From Microlunatus elymi (GTDB lineage: Bacteria; Actinomycetota; Actinomycetes; Propionibacteriales; Propionibacteriaceae): 64,000 nucleotides of DNA. The stretch is from NCBI RefSeq assembly GCF_007362775.1, contig NZ_CP041692.1, positions 1,922,001 through 1,986,000 of the forward strand, read 5' to 3'. The notes under the pieces were generated by a model, which was given only the letters and a program-made list of their open reading frames with translations, was not told the origin of the DNA and made no database searches. Position numbers and translations under genes: made by a program. Each line of letters opens with the position of its first letter. Within the stretch, counting starts at the first letter, position 1. Shown here piece by piece: positions 26,031 through 35,210 of the stretch.

Positions 26031-27071
26031 TCAGCTGCTCTCTCGGACGATGAGTTCGCTGACGATGCCCTGGCAGTCGCCGGCCGCCGTGCCGGAGAGC
26101 TGCGCGACGAGTTGCCGGGCGACCGCGGCGCCGTAGTCGAAGGCGTCGCGGGCCACGGCGGTCAGGGTCGGGGTGGTGATCTCGCAGACGGGCGCGTCGT
26201 CCCAAACGACCAGGGCAAGGTCCTCGGGCACGGGGCGTCCGAGATCCTTCAACGCGAGCAGGGTTTGGCAGGCCCGGTCGGCGCTGTCGCAGATCAGTGC
26301 CGTCGGCGGATCCGGTTCGGCCAGCAGCACGCGAAGTTGTGCCGTCGTCTCGACCCGGTTCGGTGCGGCGGTGAGGTTGCCGTCGGCGCGCAACCCGTGC
26401 TCGGCCAGATAGTCCTCGAAGGCCGCTGCCCGTTGCTCCGCGTGCAGATAGTGCGGGTTGTCACTGAACCGGACGATCCGTCGATGTCCCTTGCTCAGCA
26501 GGTGATCCAGGGTCATCGTCATCGCCGCGGCATCGTCGGTCCAGACGCTCGGCACCGGCGAGTGGCCGCGTACGTCGCCGGCGATCACGGCCGGGATCTC
26601 CAGCTTCTGCACCAGGTCGAGACGTGCGTCGTCGCGTCGTACGTTGGTGATCACGAAACCGTCGACCCGCCGCTGGCTGGCCCAGGACCGGTACACCTCC
26701 AACTCGCTCTCCGCCGAGTCGACCGTGGTCACCAGCATGGCCCGGTCGTCGGCCGCGAGCTCGGTGTTGATGCCGTTCACGAAGCGCATCATGTAGTCGC
26801 TCAGACTGCGCTGTGCGGGCCCGTCGACGGCGAACACCAGTCCCACCACCCGGGTCCGCTGGCCCTGTAGTGCCCGCGCGGTGTGGCTGGGAACCCAACC
26901 GAGCTGCTCGGCGGTCCGCACCACCAGGGCCCGGGTCGCCTCGCTGACGCCGGGTTTGCCGTTCAGCGCGTACGAGGCCGCGGACAGCGAGACCCCCGAG
27001 GCGCGTGCAACGTCGACGATAGTGGCGCGGCGCTGCTGCCGCGGTCGCCGCTTTCTGGTCTGATCTGCCAC
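26031..27071 (-). CDS. LacI-family transcriptional regulator
   Basis: The start is taken at GTG 27071 (VADQTRKRRPRQQ), with AAGGA five bases upstream, giving 346 residues, the usual LacI length; an in-frame GTG at 27161 would add 30 residues. The HTH and hinge helix are ATIVDVARASGVSLSAASYA, LNGKPGVSEATRALV and PSHTARALQG. The periplasmic-binding-like sensor follows (VVGLVFAVDG, DGFVITNVRRDD, ALICDSADRACQTLLALKDL). It is divergent from a sugar ABC operon and almost certainly controls it in response to its sugar. Confidence 0.92.
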   Translation of the reverse strand: MADQTRKRRPRQQRRATIVDVARASGVSLSAASYALNGKPGVSEATRALVVRTAEQLGWVPSHTARALQGQRTRVVGLVFAVDGPAQRSLSDYMMRFVNGINTELAADDRAMLVTTVDSAESELEVYRSWASQRRVDGFVITNVRRDDARLDLVQKLEIPAVIAGDVRGHSPVPSVWTDDAAAMTMTLDHLLSKGHRRIVRFSDNPHYLHAEQRAAAFEDYLAEHGLRADGNLTAAPNRVETTAQLRVLLAEPDPPTALICDSADRACQTLLALKDLGRPVPEDLALVVWDDAPVCEITTPTLTAVARDAFDYGAAVARQLVAQLSGTAAGDCQGIVSELIVRESS

Positions 27072-27175
27072 GGGCGTCCTTGATCTTGAGCTCGGTCGGC
27101 CGACGGGTGTCGGTCGCTGTTCGGTTACGGAACGATTTTCGGTCTTGCCAGCGGAGACCACCGTCGCTAAGGTCC

Positions 27176-27187
27176 ATTAAACGTTTC
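27176..27187. promoter_or_regulatory. Weak LacI-type operator candidate
   Basis: ATTAACGTTTCA has the central palindrome AACGTT with a CG core typical of LacI-family sites, and sits between the regulator and the binding-protein gene 33 bases before its start. Only the inner six bases are symmetric. Confidence 0.3.
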
Positions 27188-27219
27188 AGCATCGTGGATT
27201 GCAACGAAGGAGTCTGCAC

Positions 27220-28725
27220 ATGTCCGGACGATTGAACCGACGACTCTTCATCGGCGGCGGGGTCGCATCCCTGGCCACCTTGGCCGCCTGCCGGGGCCCG
27301 GCCGACACCGGTAGCGGCGGCGCCGGATCCGGCGGCGGTGGCGGTGGCGACGGTGCCAAGGGCACCATCAGCTACTGGGACTTCTGGCAGTCCCAAACCC
27401 CGTGGGTCGAGAACGAGATCAAGCTGTTCCAGCAGAAGAATCCGGGCCTGACCGTTGATCGGACCCAGCAGCAGACCGGTGCCTACACCAACCTGCTGAC
27501 CCTCGGCGCGAAGAGCGGCAACCTGCCGGACGTGCGCTTGCTCGGCAACGACCCGACGATCAACGTCCAGGTGTCCAACGGCTGGCTGGCTCCGCTGAAC
27601 GACTACCTCACCGACGACTTCGTGAAGGGGCTGCCGCCGTACACGTTCGTCGAGGGGAACAACATGTTCGACGGCAAGATCTACAGCATGCCGATCAGCG
27701 GCAACACCGATCCGGGCTTGTTCCTCTTCGTCAACAACAAGGTGTTCAAGGACGCCGGCGTCGTGGATGATCAAGGAAACGCCAAGGTGCCGAAGACCTG
27801 GGACGAGGTGACCGACGCTGCGGCCAAGATCACCGCTGCGGGCAAGGGCAAGGTGCACGGTCTCGGCTTCGGCAACTCCGCTTTCGACCTGCTCAGCTGG
27901 TGGGTCTCGGTGTTCTGCCAGGCCGATTCGGTCACCCACGGCCTGGCGATGGACATGCGGACCGGCAAGTACACGATGGGAAGTGATCAAGTACTGGCCG
28001 ACTTCTGCAACCTGATGCGGCAGTGGAAGCAAAAGGGCTACATCTTCCCGTCGGCGATGTCGATCGACGACGAGACCGCCCGGGTGCAGTTCGCGCGCGG
28101 GGCGTTCGGTATGACGGTCGGCGGTGCCTGGAACATCCCCGGCTGGAAGACCGACGGCTTCACCGACTACACGATGACCACCCGGCTCAGCCAGGCCGGC
28201 AGTCCGAAGTACTTCTACTACAGCGCTCCCGGCGGCACCACGTTGGTGCTGAATTCCAAAGCCAGCAACAAGAAGAACGGTGCCGAATGGCTCACCTGGC
28301 TGAACGGTCCGGAGGCCGGCAAGCGCTGGTCGTTGGAATACAACAACGCCATCTCGATCTATCCGGAGGCCAATGATCCAGCCGGTGCGAAGGATCCGAA
28401 CTTCAAGAACTACCTCGAGGTGATCCAGGGCCAGACCCTGCCGGGCCCGTCGGCCGGTGTCAGGAATCCGGACACCGCGAACGTTCAGCCGGCGCCGGTG
28501 ACGCCTGCCGCCGGAGACGTGCTGGCGGGCATCTACACCGGGCAGTTGAAGGACATCGGCAAGGCGTTCTCCGAGCTGGAGAAGCGGTCCAACCTGACCC
28601 AGACCAAGGCGATCGCGGCGGCCAAGAAGAAGGGCGCCAAGGTCTCCCAGGACGATTACGTCTTCTCCGACTGGGATCCGACCAAGCCGTACAAGTACGA
28701 CATCCCGGAGTATCCGACACTGTGA
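27220..28725 (+). CDS. Sugar ABC transporter substrate-binding lipoprotein (group 1)
   Basis: The start ATG 27220 has AAGGAG seven bases upstream; 501 residues. The export signal RLNRRLFIGGGVASLATLAA carries twin arginines and ends in the lipobox LAAC. A Gly/Ser-rich linker follows, then the binding fold (TISYWDFWQSQTPWVENEIK, YSMPISGNTDPGLFLFVNNK, SKASNKKNGAEWLTWLNGPE). It captures an oligosaccharide or sugar acid outside the membrane for the two permeases that follow. Its stop overlaps the next start (GTGA), so translation is coupled. Confidence 0.92.
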   Translation: MSGRLNRRLFIGGGVASLATLAACRGPADTGSGGAGSGGGGGGDGAKGTISYWDFWQSQTPWVENEIKLFQQKNPGLTVDRTQQQTGAYTNLLTLGAKSGNLPDVRLLGNDPTINVQVSNGWLAPLNDYLTDDFVKGLPPYTFVEGNNMFDGKIYSMPISGNTDPGLFLFVNNKVFKDAGVVDDQGNAKVPKTWDEVTDAAAKITAAGKGKVHGLGFGNSAFDLLSWWVSVFCQADSVTHGLAMDMRTGKYTMGSDQVLADFCNLMRQWKQKGYIFPSAMSIDDETARVQFARGAFGMTVGGAWNIPGWKTDGFTDYTMTTRLSQAGSPKYFYYSAPGGTTLVLNSKASNKKNGAEWLTWLNGPEAGKRWSLEYNNAISIYPEANDPAGAKDPNFKNYLEVIQGQTLPGPSAGVRNPDTANVQPAPVTPAAGDVLAGIYTGQLKDIGKAFSELEKRSNLTQTKAIAAAKKKGAKVSQDDYVFSDWDPTKPYKYDIPEYPTL

Positions 28726-29687
28726 CCAGCACAACGGTTCCCGGCCGTGCGACGCGCCGCAACGCGTCGCACGATCGCCGGCGGGTTTCTTCGCACGGCT
28801 GGAAGGTGCGCTGGTCCTACATCTACCTGCTGCCGTTCATGATCTTGGTCGCGTTGTTCACGATCTATCCGATCATCGCCTCGATCGGCTACTCGTTCAT
28901 CAAGTGGGACGGGCTGACCGCACCGGACGGCTTCGTCGGGCTGCAGAACTTCGTCCAGATCGCCACCGATCACTTCTTCTGGCTGTCGGTCGCACATTCC
29001 TTGTGGTACGCGGCTTTCGTGGTGCCGATCCAGTTGTTCATCGCGCTGATCCTGGCGTTGATCTTGAACCGGCCGAAGTTCAAGTTCACCTCGATCTACC
29101 GATCGCTGTTCTTCCTGCCGGCGGTGATGTCGCCGGCGATCCTGGCGGTGGTGTTCCGGTTGCTGATCTCCGCTCTCGGCGTGGACTGGCTCGGCGATCC
29201 GGACGTGGTGATGTGGGTGATCATCGTGATCGGCATCTGGCAGACGCTGGGGTACAACCTGGTCTACTTCCTGGCCGGGCTGCAGACCATCCCGTACGAG
29301 TTGTACGAGGCCGCCGAGGTCGACGGCGCCGGTTGGCTCGGCCGGTTGCGGCACATCACCCTGCCGGGGTTGAAGAACATCTCCGTGGTGATCCTGCTGA
29401 TGGCGATCCTCGGCTCGCTGAACGTTTTTGATCTTGTCATGGTGCTGACCGGTGGCGGACCCTACTTCGCCTCCAGTGTGACCAACACGTACATCTATCA
29501 ACTGGCGTTCGGAAACTTCTACTCCGGCGCCGGTGCGTCCAGCAACGTCGAGCAGAACGTCGGCCTCGCCTCGGCCGGTTCGGTGTTCTACGGGATCATG
29601 CTGCTCGGGTTGACGTTGATCCAGTTCGTCGCGCTGGCACGGATCCGGAAGAAGACCGCCGAGCAGAATCAGGGGGCGATCGGATGA
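28722..29687 (+). CDS. Sugar ABC transporter permease (MalF-type)
   Basis: The protein has 321 residues and starts at a GTG that overlaps the previous stop. Six TM helices follow a basic cytosolic leader (first: YIYLLPFMILVALFTIYPII). The EAA loop, YELYEAAEVDGAGWLGRLRH, contacts the ATPase. FDLVMVLTGGGP is typical of this permease type. It is the inner-membrane channel subunit of the sugar importer; its stop overlaps the next permease start (ATGA). Confidence 0.95.
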   Translation: MTSTTVPGRATRRNASHDRRRVSSHGWKVRWSYIYLLPFMILVALFTIYPIIASIGYSFIKWDGLTAPDGFVGLQNFVQIATDHFFWLSVAHSLWYAAFVVPIQLFIALILALILNRPKFKFTSIYRSLFFLPAVMSPAILAVVFRLLISALGVDWLGDPDVVMWVIIVIGIWQTLGYNLVYFLAGLQTIPYELYEAAEVDGAGWLGRLRHITLPGLKNISVVILLMAILGSLNVFDLVMVLTGGGPYFASSVTNTYIYQLAFGNFYSGAGASSNVEQNVGLASAGSVFYGIMLLGLTLIQFVALARIRKKTAEQNQGAIG

Positions 29688-30601
29688 CCGCGAGTACACT
29701 CTCGGCGATCAGCACCGCCGCCGATCAAGATCAACTCGGTGCCGCTGCCGGTGCCGGCGGGCGGCGATCCCGCAAGTGGGTGCGCCATCTGCCGGTGCAC
29801 GTCGTGATGGCTGCGCTCGGGCTGGTCTGGGTCTATCCACTGTTGTGGGCGCTGACCAGTTCGTTCAAGACCAAGATGGACATGTTCGGTGACGGGCCGT
29901 CGGTACTGATCCGCAGCATGCCGCAGTTCCAGAACTACCTCGACGCCTGGACCCAGGCGAACTTCGGCCGCTACTTCTTCAACAGCGTGGTGATCACCGT
30001 GCTGACGGTGGTCTTCACCGTGGTGTTCACCGCAATGGCAGGTTATGCGCTGGCCCGGACACACTTCCCGGGCCGGAAGGTGATCATGGTCGTGGTGGCG
30101 ATCACCATGTTCCTGCCGCGCGGCTACACGCTGATCCCGGTCTTCGACCTGGTCTATCAGCTGTACCTGCTGAACACGATCTGGGCGGTCGTGGTGGTGC
30201 AGGTCGCCGGCGGAATGATCTTCAGCACCTTCCTGTTCATGGGGTACTTCATGAGCGCCAACAAGGAGTTGGAGGAGGCTGCTCGGGTCGACGGCGCCGG
30301 CTTCAACCGCACCTTCCTGTACGTGATGTTGCCGACCGCGCGACCGATGATCGCCACCGTCGGGCTGTTCAGCTTCATCAGCTCCTGGAACGACTTCATC
30401 ATCCCGCTGGTGTTCACCCTCGGCCGTCCGGATCTGCGGACGATCCCGGTCGGCGTCGCCGCGCTGACCGGCGGCAGTGCCGGCACCGACTGGCCGGTGT
30501 TGTGTGCGGCCAGCGTGATGGCCCTGCTGCCGATCGTGATCGTCTTCGTGGTCGCGCAACGGCACATCATCGACGCATTTGCCGGCGCCGTGAAGGGCTG
30601 A
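29684..30601 (+). CDS. Sugar ABC transporter permease (MalG-type)
   Basis: The protein has 305 residues and starts at ATG 29684 inside an ATGA overlap. The N-terminus is cytosolic and A/G-rich to about residue 35, followed by six TM segments (HVVMAALGLVWVYPLLWALT first) and the EAA motif NKELEEAARVDGAGFNRTFL. It pairs with the MalF-type permease. No ATPase gene is present in the operon, so a shared MsiK-type ATPase encoded elsewhere must energise it (family knowledge). Confidence 0.95.
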   Translation: MTASTLSAISTAADQDQLGAAAGAGGRRSRKWVRHLPVHVVMAALGLVWVYPLLWALTSSFKTKMDMFGDGPSVLIRSMPQFQNYLDAWTQANFGRYFFNSVVITVLTVVFTVVFTAMAGYALARTHFPGRKVIMVVVAITMFLPRGYTLIPVFDLVYQLYLLNTIWAVVVVQVAGGMIFSTFLFMGYFMSANKELEEAARVDGAGFNRTFLYVMLPTARPMIATVGLFSFISSWNDFIIPLVFTLGRPDLRTIPVGVAALTGGSAGTDWPVLCAASVMALLPIVIVFVVAQRHIIDAFAGAVKG

Positions 30602-30735
30602 GGCACTATGAAACAAATTTGCAGGAATGGTCGTGGATCTCTGGAAATGCGGTAATCTCTTGCGAGTCGCCGTCGATCAGCCCGGTGCCGATTCGGGCTC
30701 GAGCTGTGAAGCGACGGCGGCAGAGGGAGTACGAC

Positions 30736-31674
30736 GTGGTGGGCCGGAGTGCGGACCGAACAGCCCGGGGCCTGCGCGCGGCAGAGCACCGGGTGCAATC
30801 GCGCGATCCGCTGCAGTTGGTCAGCGATTCGATCCCGCGGTTGCGGGGCGCCACCGCGAGGGTGGCCGAGCTGATCCTCGCGGCGCCCGATCGCGTCGCG
30901 TCCGGCTCGATCACCCGGTTGGCCGCCGACGCCGAGACCTCCCCGGCGACGGTGACCCGGTTGGCGAATCACCTGGGCTTCGACGGCTTCCCGGCCCTGC
31001 GAACCGCGATCGCGATGGAGACCGGACGGGCCGCACAAGCAGGCTGGCAGCGCGACATCGGCTCGGCGATCGCGGTCGGTGACTCGCCGGAGCAGGTGCT
31101 GAACGTGCTGGCCGCGACCGAGGCCAACGCCTTGCGCAGCGCGCTGGCAGCTGTTGATCTTGATGCCGCAGGTCGGGCCGCGGACGCGATCGCCGCGGCC
31201 GGTCGCGTACACATCTACGGCGAGTGGGGCGACGCGCCGCCGGCCCAGGAGCTCTACTTCCGGCTGCTGCGGATCGGGGTGCCGGTCTGGTTTCACGACG
31301 GCCCCCGGTCCGCCCAGGTCGGCGCCCGGCAGCTGACCTCCGGTGACGTCGGCATCGTCGTGTCCCGATCGGGCGACAATCCGGCAGCCGCACAATTCCT
31401 CGAGACTGCCACGAACGGCGGCGCACTCGGCGTGCTGATCACCGGCGAACCCGATTCCACGGCAGCAGGACTGGGCGCCGTCGTCCTCTACACGGGCACC
31501 CGCAACGGGCCGGACTGGACCGGCTTCTTCGCCGGCCGCGCCAGCGACGTACTCACCGCAGGACTGCTCTTCGTGCTGGTGGCGCAGCGGTTGCCGCTGC
31601 GACCGGCCGCCACCGGAGCTGAGCCCGATCACCCGTTTTCGACCGATCACCCACAGAACGGAAGCCCGCGATGA
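30736..31674 (+). CDS. MurR/RpiR-family transcriptional regulator
   Basis: The start is GTG 30736, with AGGGAG six bases upstream; 312 residues. The N-terminal RpiR helix-turn-helix is RVAELILAAPDRVASGSITR and DAETSPATVTRLANHLGFDG; the C-terminal SIS sugar-phosphate-binding domain is about 130-270 (GRVHIYGEWGDAPPAQELYF, GIVVSRSGDNPAAAQFLE). SIS-domain regulators sense phosphosugars. It lies inside the sugar operon, overlapping the oxidoreductase start by ATGA, giving the cluster a second regulator besides LacI. Confidence 0.9.
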   Translation: MVGRSADRTARGLRAAEHRVQSRDPLQLVSDSIPRLRGATARVAELILAAPDRVASGSITRLAADAETSPATVTRLANHLGFDGFPALRTAIAMETGRAAQAGWQRDIGSAIAVGDSPEQVLNVLAATEANALRSALAAVDLDAAGRAADAIAAAGRVHIYGEWGDAPPAQELYFRLLRIGVPVWFHDGPRSAQVGARQLTSGDVGIVVSRSGDNPAAAQFLETATNGGALGVLITGEPDSTAAGLGAVVLYTGTRNGPDWTGFFAGRASDVLTAGLLFVLVAQRLPLRPAATGAEPDHPFSTDHPQNGSPR

Positions 31675-33899
31675 AGATCGAATCCGTACGCAGCGACGTC
31701 ACTGTGATCGGCGGCGGCCTGGCCGGGGTCTGCGCCGCGATCGGCGCGGCCCGCAACGGCGCCGAGGTCGCGCTGATCCAGAACCGGCCGGTGCTCGGCG
31801 GTAACTCCTCCAGCGAGGTCAGGGTCTGGGTCTGCGGTGCGACCGCGCACGGCGTTCAGCACTACGCCCGGGAGACCGGGATCATGGGCGAGCTGTTCGT
31901 GGAGAACCAGTTCCAGAACCCCGACGGGAATCCGTACTACTGGGACTTGGTGATCACCGAAGCGGTCAAGGCCGAGCCCAAGATCAAACTTTTCCTGAAC
32001 ACCGACGTCCGTGAGCTCTCTGCGGACGGGCCTGGTGACGATCGCAAGATCAGCTCCGTCACCGGCTGGCAGATGGGGTCGGAGAAGTTGATCACGTTCA
32101 GCAGTGATCAGTTCATCGACTGCACCGGCGACGGGCTGGTCGGTCTGCTGGCCGGCGCCGAGTATCGCACCGGTCGCGAACCGCGATCGGAGTTCGGCGA
32201 GTCCTGGGCTCCGGAGGTGCCGGACAACAACACGTTGGGCAGCACGATTCTGTTCTACAGCAAGGATCTGGGCCGGCAGACCAAGTTCGTACCACCGCCG
32301 TTCGCCAAGGACATCGTGGCCGCCGGTATCCCGGAGCATCGGGTGATCCGCACCGACCTGAACGGTTGCGCCTTCTGGTGGATCGAGTGGGGCGGTGAGC
32401 TGGACGTCGTCGACGACAACGAGCGGATCCGCGACGAGCTGCAGTCGGTGGTCTACGGCATCTGGGACTACGTCAAGAACTCCGGCAACTTCGACGCCGA
32501 CAACCTCACCCTGGAATGGATCGGTTCGGTGCCGGGCAAGCGCGAATACCGCCGATTTGTCGGTGATCATGTGCTGACCCAGCAGGACGTGCTCGGCCAG
32601 ACCGAGTTCGATGATCGGATCGGCTTCGGTGGTTGGTCGATCGACCTGCATCCGCCCGGTGGTGTCTACGCGACCGAGCACGGTTCGAAGCACTGGCATC
32701 CTGACGGCAACTACCACCTCCCGCTGCGTTGCCTGTATTCGATCAACGTCGGCAATCTGTGGATGGCCGGCCGCAACATCAGCGCATCCCACGTCGCCTT
32801 CGGCACCACCCGGGTGATGGCGACCTGTGCAGTGCTCGGCGAAGCCGCCGGCGTGGCAGCCTCGATCGCTGCGCTGCAAGGGTTTTCTCCGCGCCAGCTG
32901 GGACACGAGGAGTTCGACCGGGTCCGGCATGCGCTGGTGCGCGCCGACGCGTCGGTGCTCGGCGTGGAGAACACCGATCCCGATGATCTTGCTCGCGCCG
33001 CGACGGTCAGCGCCTCCTCGACGCGGCGCCGCGTTGCGGTCGAGGAGCCGGCCGATCGCCGGCGACTCGATGATGCGTTCGGCATGGTGTTGCCGGTGCG
33101 CGGTCGGCTGGACGGGCTGGAGGTCCTGCTGGACGCCGATCGGGCCGGCGAGATGATCTTGGAATTGCACGACCCGGTGAAGCCGCAGAACTACCTGCCG
33201 CTGAAGTTGATCAAGACCGTCAGCGCGGCGGTCGAGGCGGGGGAGAAGCAGCGGATTCGATTTGACCTGGACTGGGCGCCGGAGCAGCCGCAGAACGCGT
33301 TCCTGGTCTTCCGTGTCGACCCGGCGATTTCCCTGCATACAGCCGATCGCTCCACTGTCGGCACGATCTACTTCGACTACCGTGAGCCGGCTCCGGACGA
33401 GAAGTTCGCCGAACAGTTCCGGCACTGGAAGCAGACTCTGCAGCATCAGGGGTTGTGCTTCCGGCTGACCGAGCCGACCGACGTGTACGCGGCCGATCAG
33501 GTGGTCGGCGGCTATGCCCGGCCGTACGGGGGACCGCAGCTGTGGTCCTCGGAGTCGCTGCTGGTCGATCCGGAGCCCTGGTTGGAGTTGACCTGGGACG
33601 AGCCGCAGACGATCGGCGAGCTGTCGTTGATCTTCGACGACGACCTGGACGAGGACCTGATCAACCTGCATCACCACCGGACGCCGTACGAGGTGCTGCC
33701 GAGCCTGGTCCGTGACTACCGGGTCGAGGCCATGATCAACAACGACTGGCTGCCGATCGCGTACGGACGGGACAACCGGCGGCGCCGCTGCGGCCACCGA
33801 CTGGATCATCCGGTGACCACCGACCGGATCCGGCTGGTGATCACCGCCACCAACGGCGCCGCGGAAGCGCACGTGGTCGCGGTACGCGCCTACTCCTGA
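31671..33899 (+). CDS. FAD-dependent oxidoreductase with C-terminal beta-rich region
   Basis: This 742-residue protein opens with the FAD-binding Rossmann motif VTVIGGGLAGVCAAIGAARN (residues 10-29) and NRPVLGGNSSSEVRV. The flavoprotein core runs to about residue 420 and contains GRNISASHVAFGTTRVM, the second FAD contact of this family. The remaining ~300 residues are beta-rich (LPVRGRLDGLEVLLDADRAG, then PQTIGELSLIFDDDL) and resemble carbohydrate-binding folds. The family's substrates are mostly unknown. As the last gene of the sugar operon it may oxidise the imported sugar or a derivative. Confidence 0.85.
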   Translation: MKIESVRSDVTVIGGGLAGVCAAIGAARNGAEVALIQNRPVLGGNSSSEVRVWVCGATAHGVQHYARETGIMGELFVENQFQNPDGNPYYWDLVITEAVKAEPKIKLFLNTDVRELSADGPGDDRKISSVTGWQMGSEKLITFSSDQFIDCTGDGLVGLLAGAEYRTGREPRSEFGESWAPEVPDNNTLGSTILFYSKDLGRQTKFVPPPFAKDIVAAGIPEHRVIRTDLNGCAFWWIEWGGELDVVDDNERIRDELQSVVYGIWDYVKNSGNFDADNLTLEWIGSVPGKREYRRFVGDHVLTQQDVLGQTEFDDRIGFGGWSIDLHPPGGVYATEHGSKHWHPDGNYHLPLRCLYSINVGNLWMAGRNISASHVAFGTTRVMATCAVLGEAAGVAASIAALQGFSPRQLGHEEFDRVRHALVRADASVLGVENTDPDDLARAATVSASSTRRRVAVEEPADRRRLDDAFGMVLPVRGRLDGLEVLLDADRAGEMILELHDPVKPQNYLPLKLIKTVSAAVEAGEKQRIRFDLDWAPEQPQNAFLVFRVDPAISLHTADRSTVGTIYFDYREPAPDEKFAEQFRHWKQTLQHQGLCFRLTEPTDVYAADQVVGGYARPYGGPQLWSSESLLVDPEPWLELTWDEPQTIGELSLIFDDDLDEDLINLHHHRTPYEVLPSLVRDYRVEAMINNDWLPIAYGRDNRRRRCGHRLDHPVTTDRIRLVITATNGAAEAHVVAVRAYS

Positions 33900-33923
33900 T
33901 CTGTTGCCGGTACGCGGGAGGAG

Positions 33924-34958
33924 TCAGAGGCGCTGGAGGTAGGGGCTCAGGTCGTCCAGCAGGGAACCGATGCTGAGCGCGGTCGGGATGTTGTACGCGG
34001 TCACCCAGGTCAGGTCGACCTGATCGGCGGTCTTGTTCTTGACCGGAGTGAGCTGGCGGAAGATCGGATCGTCGGCCAGCTTGCCGGCCAGGTCCTTGTC
34101 GCTGGAACCCATGATCACCAGGTCGACGTCGTTCAGATCGGTGAAGCGTTCCTTCGACAACACCACGCGCGGCTCGGAGCCGGCGCCGGGCAGTTTCGCC
34201 AGCTTCAGCCCGAGGCTGCGCAGGAAGAGTGCGGACGAGGTCTGATCGCTGTTGGTGCAGACGAACTCGGACGCACTGAGGAAGTTGCCCAACTGGAACG
34301 TCTTGCCGGCGATCTGCGGGTTGTCCTTCTTCACCTGTTCGATCTTGCCGTTGACCGACGTGATCACCTGCTCCGCCTGCGCGGCGTGGCCGGTGGCCCG
34401 GCCCAGGTCGCGGGCGTTCGACTCCCAGGCAGGAGTCTGCGAATCCGGATCGGCGTTCACCGCGAGCACAACGGTCGGCGCGATCTTGCTCAGCTTCGCG
34501 TACGTCGCCGTGTCGACCAGATAGTCGCTGCCGACGATCAGGTCCGGCGTCAGTGCCGCCACCTTCTCCGCCGGTACGCCGTCGGCCATCGGGATCGAGA
34601 AGACCGAGCTGTCCTTCTGATTGATCTTGCCGTCGGCCCAGGGGCCCAGCGGCGTGGTCGGGGTCGGCGCGCCGACCGGCGTGACGCCGATCGCGGCCGC
34701 CGTCTCCACCAGCTGATCGGTGAGCAGGACCACCCGCTGCGGCTGCTTCGGGATCGTCACCGCCCCGTTGATCGTGTCCACGGTCGTCGGGAAGGCGGCT
34801 GGGTCGGAGCCGGCGCGGGAGCCTGAGGTCGCGTTGGGCCCGGCCCCCGATTCCGAGCCGGCCGCCGGCTGTGCGGATTCCGGTGTCGATCCCGCGCCGC
34901 TGCTGCACCCCGCGACCAGCAGCAACACACCGAGCACCAGCACAGCGAGTCGATCCAT
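33924..34958 (-). CDS. Iron-siderophore (FepB/BtuF-type) ABC binding lipoprotein
   Basis: This 344-residue exported lipoprotein has the signal VLVLGVLLLVAGC, with lipobox LVAGC, then a low-complexity S/G/A linker to about residue 55. The class III periplasmic-binding core follows: TINGAVTIPKQPQRVVLLTD, VAALTPDLIVGSDYL, NDVDLVIMGSSDKDL. These proteins bind ferric siderophores, heme or cobalamin. An IdeR/DtxR-type box 28-46 bases upstream indicates iron repression and favours a siderophore. No permease or ATPase gene is adjacent, so it works with a transporter encoded elsewhere. It is convergent with the oxidoreductase gene. Confidence 0.9.
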   Translation of the reverse strand: MDRLAVLVLGVLLLVAGCSSGAGSTPESAQPAAGSESGAGPNATSGSRAGSDPAAFPTTVDTINGAVTIPKQPQRVVLLTDQLVETAAAIGVTPVGAPTPTTPLGPWADGKINQKDSSVFSIPMADGVPAEKVAALTPDLIVGSDYLVDTATYAKLSKIAPTVVLAVNADPDSQTPAWESNARDLGRATGHAAQAEQVITSVNGKIEQVKKDNPQIAGKTFQLGNFLSASEFVCTNSDQTSSALFLRSLGLKLAKLPGAGSEPRVVLSKERFTDLNDVDLVIMGSSDKDLAGKLADDPIFRQLTPVKNKTADQVDLTWVTAYNIPTALSIGSLLDDLSPYLQRL

Positions 34959-34985
34959 CTGCGCCCCCCCTCAATCAAGATCAAT

Positions 34986-35004
34986 TTAGGTTGCCCTAAC
35001 CTAA
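34986..35004 (-). promoter_or_regulatory. IdeR/DtxR iron box
   Basis: TTAGGTTGCCCTAACCTAA matches the IdeR/DtxR consensus at all outer positions; only the variable centre differs. It lies just upstream of the siderophore-binding lipoprotein gene, where a repressor loaded with Fe2+ would block transcription. Confidence 0.85.
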
Positions 35005-35132
35005 CACAAGCGTTGTTGGTGCCTCGGGCAGATCCCACGCCACCCGCACGCGTCCGAAGCCGATCTCGTTACCTCAACCGTCCCGGCTACATCAGCCGCA
35101 CGCGCTATCGACTGCCGCGCGCGAAATACCCG

Positions 35133-35210
35133 GTGCGGGAGAAGATTTCCCGCGCGGCTGTGGTCGGGCCGGGCGATATTGGGTGCGGGAGTAGATCTTG
35201 CGCGCGGCTG
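35133..35210 (+). repeat. Two 28-bp imperfect direct repeats, 50 bp apart
   Basis: GTGCGGGAGAAGATTTCCCG at 35133 and GTGCGGGAGTAGATCTTGCG at 35183, each followed by CGCGGCTG, are 24/28 identical. They are intergenic. Confidence 0.6.

Noticed and set aside
30602-30735. Possible RpiR operator TGAAACAAATTTGCA before the regulator gene
   Set aside because: The arms mismatch at several positions and the site is only loosely symmetric.
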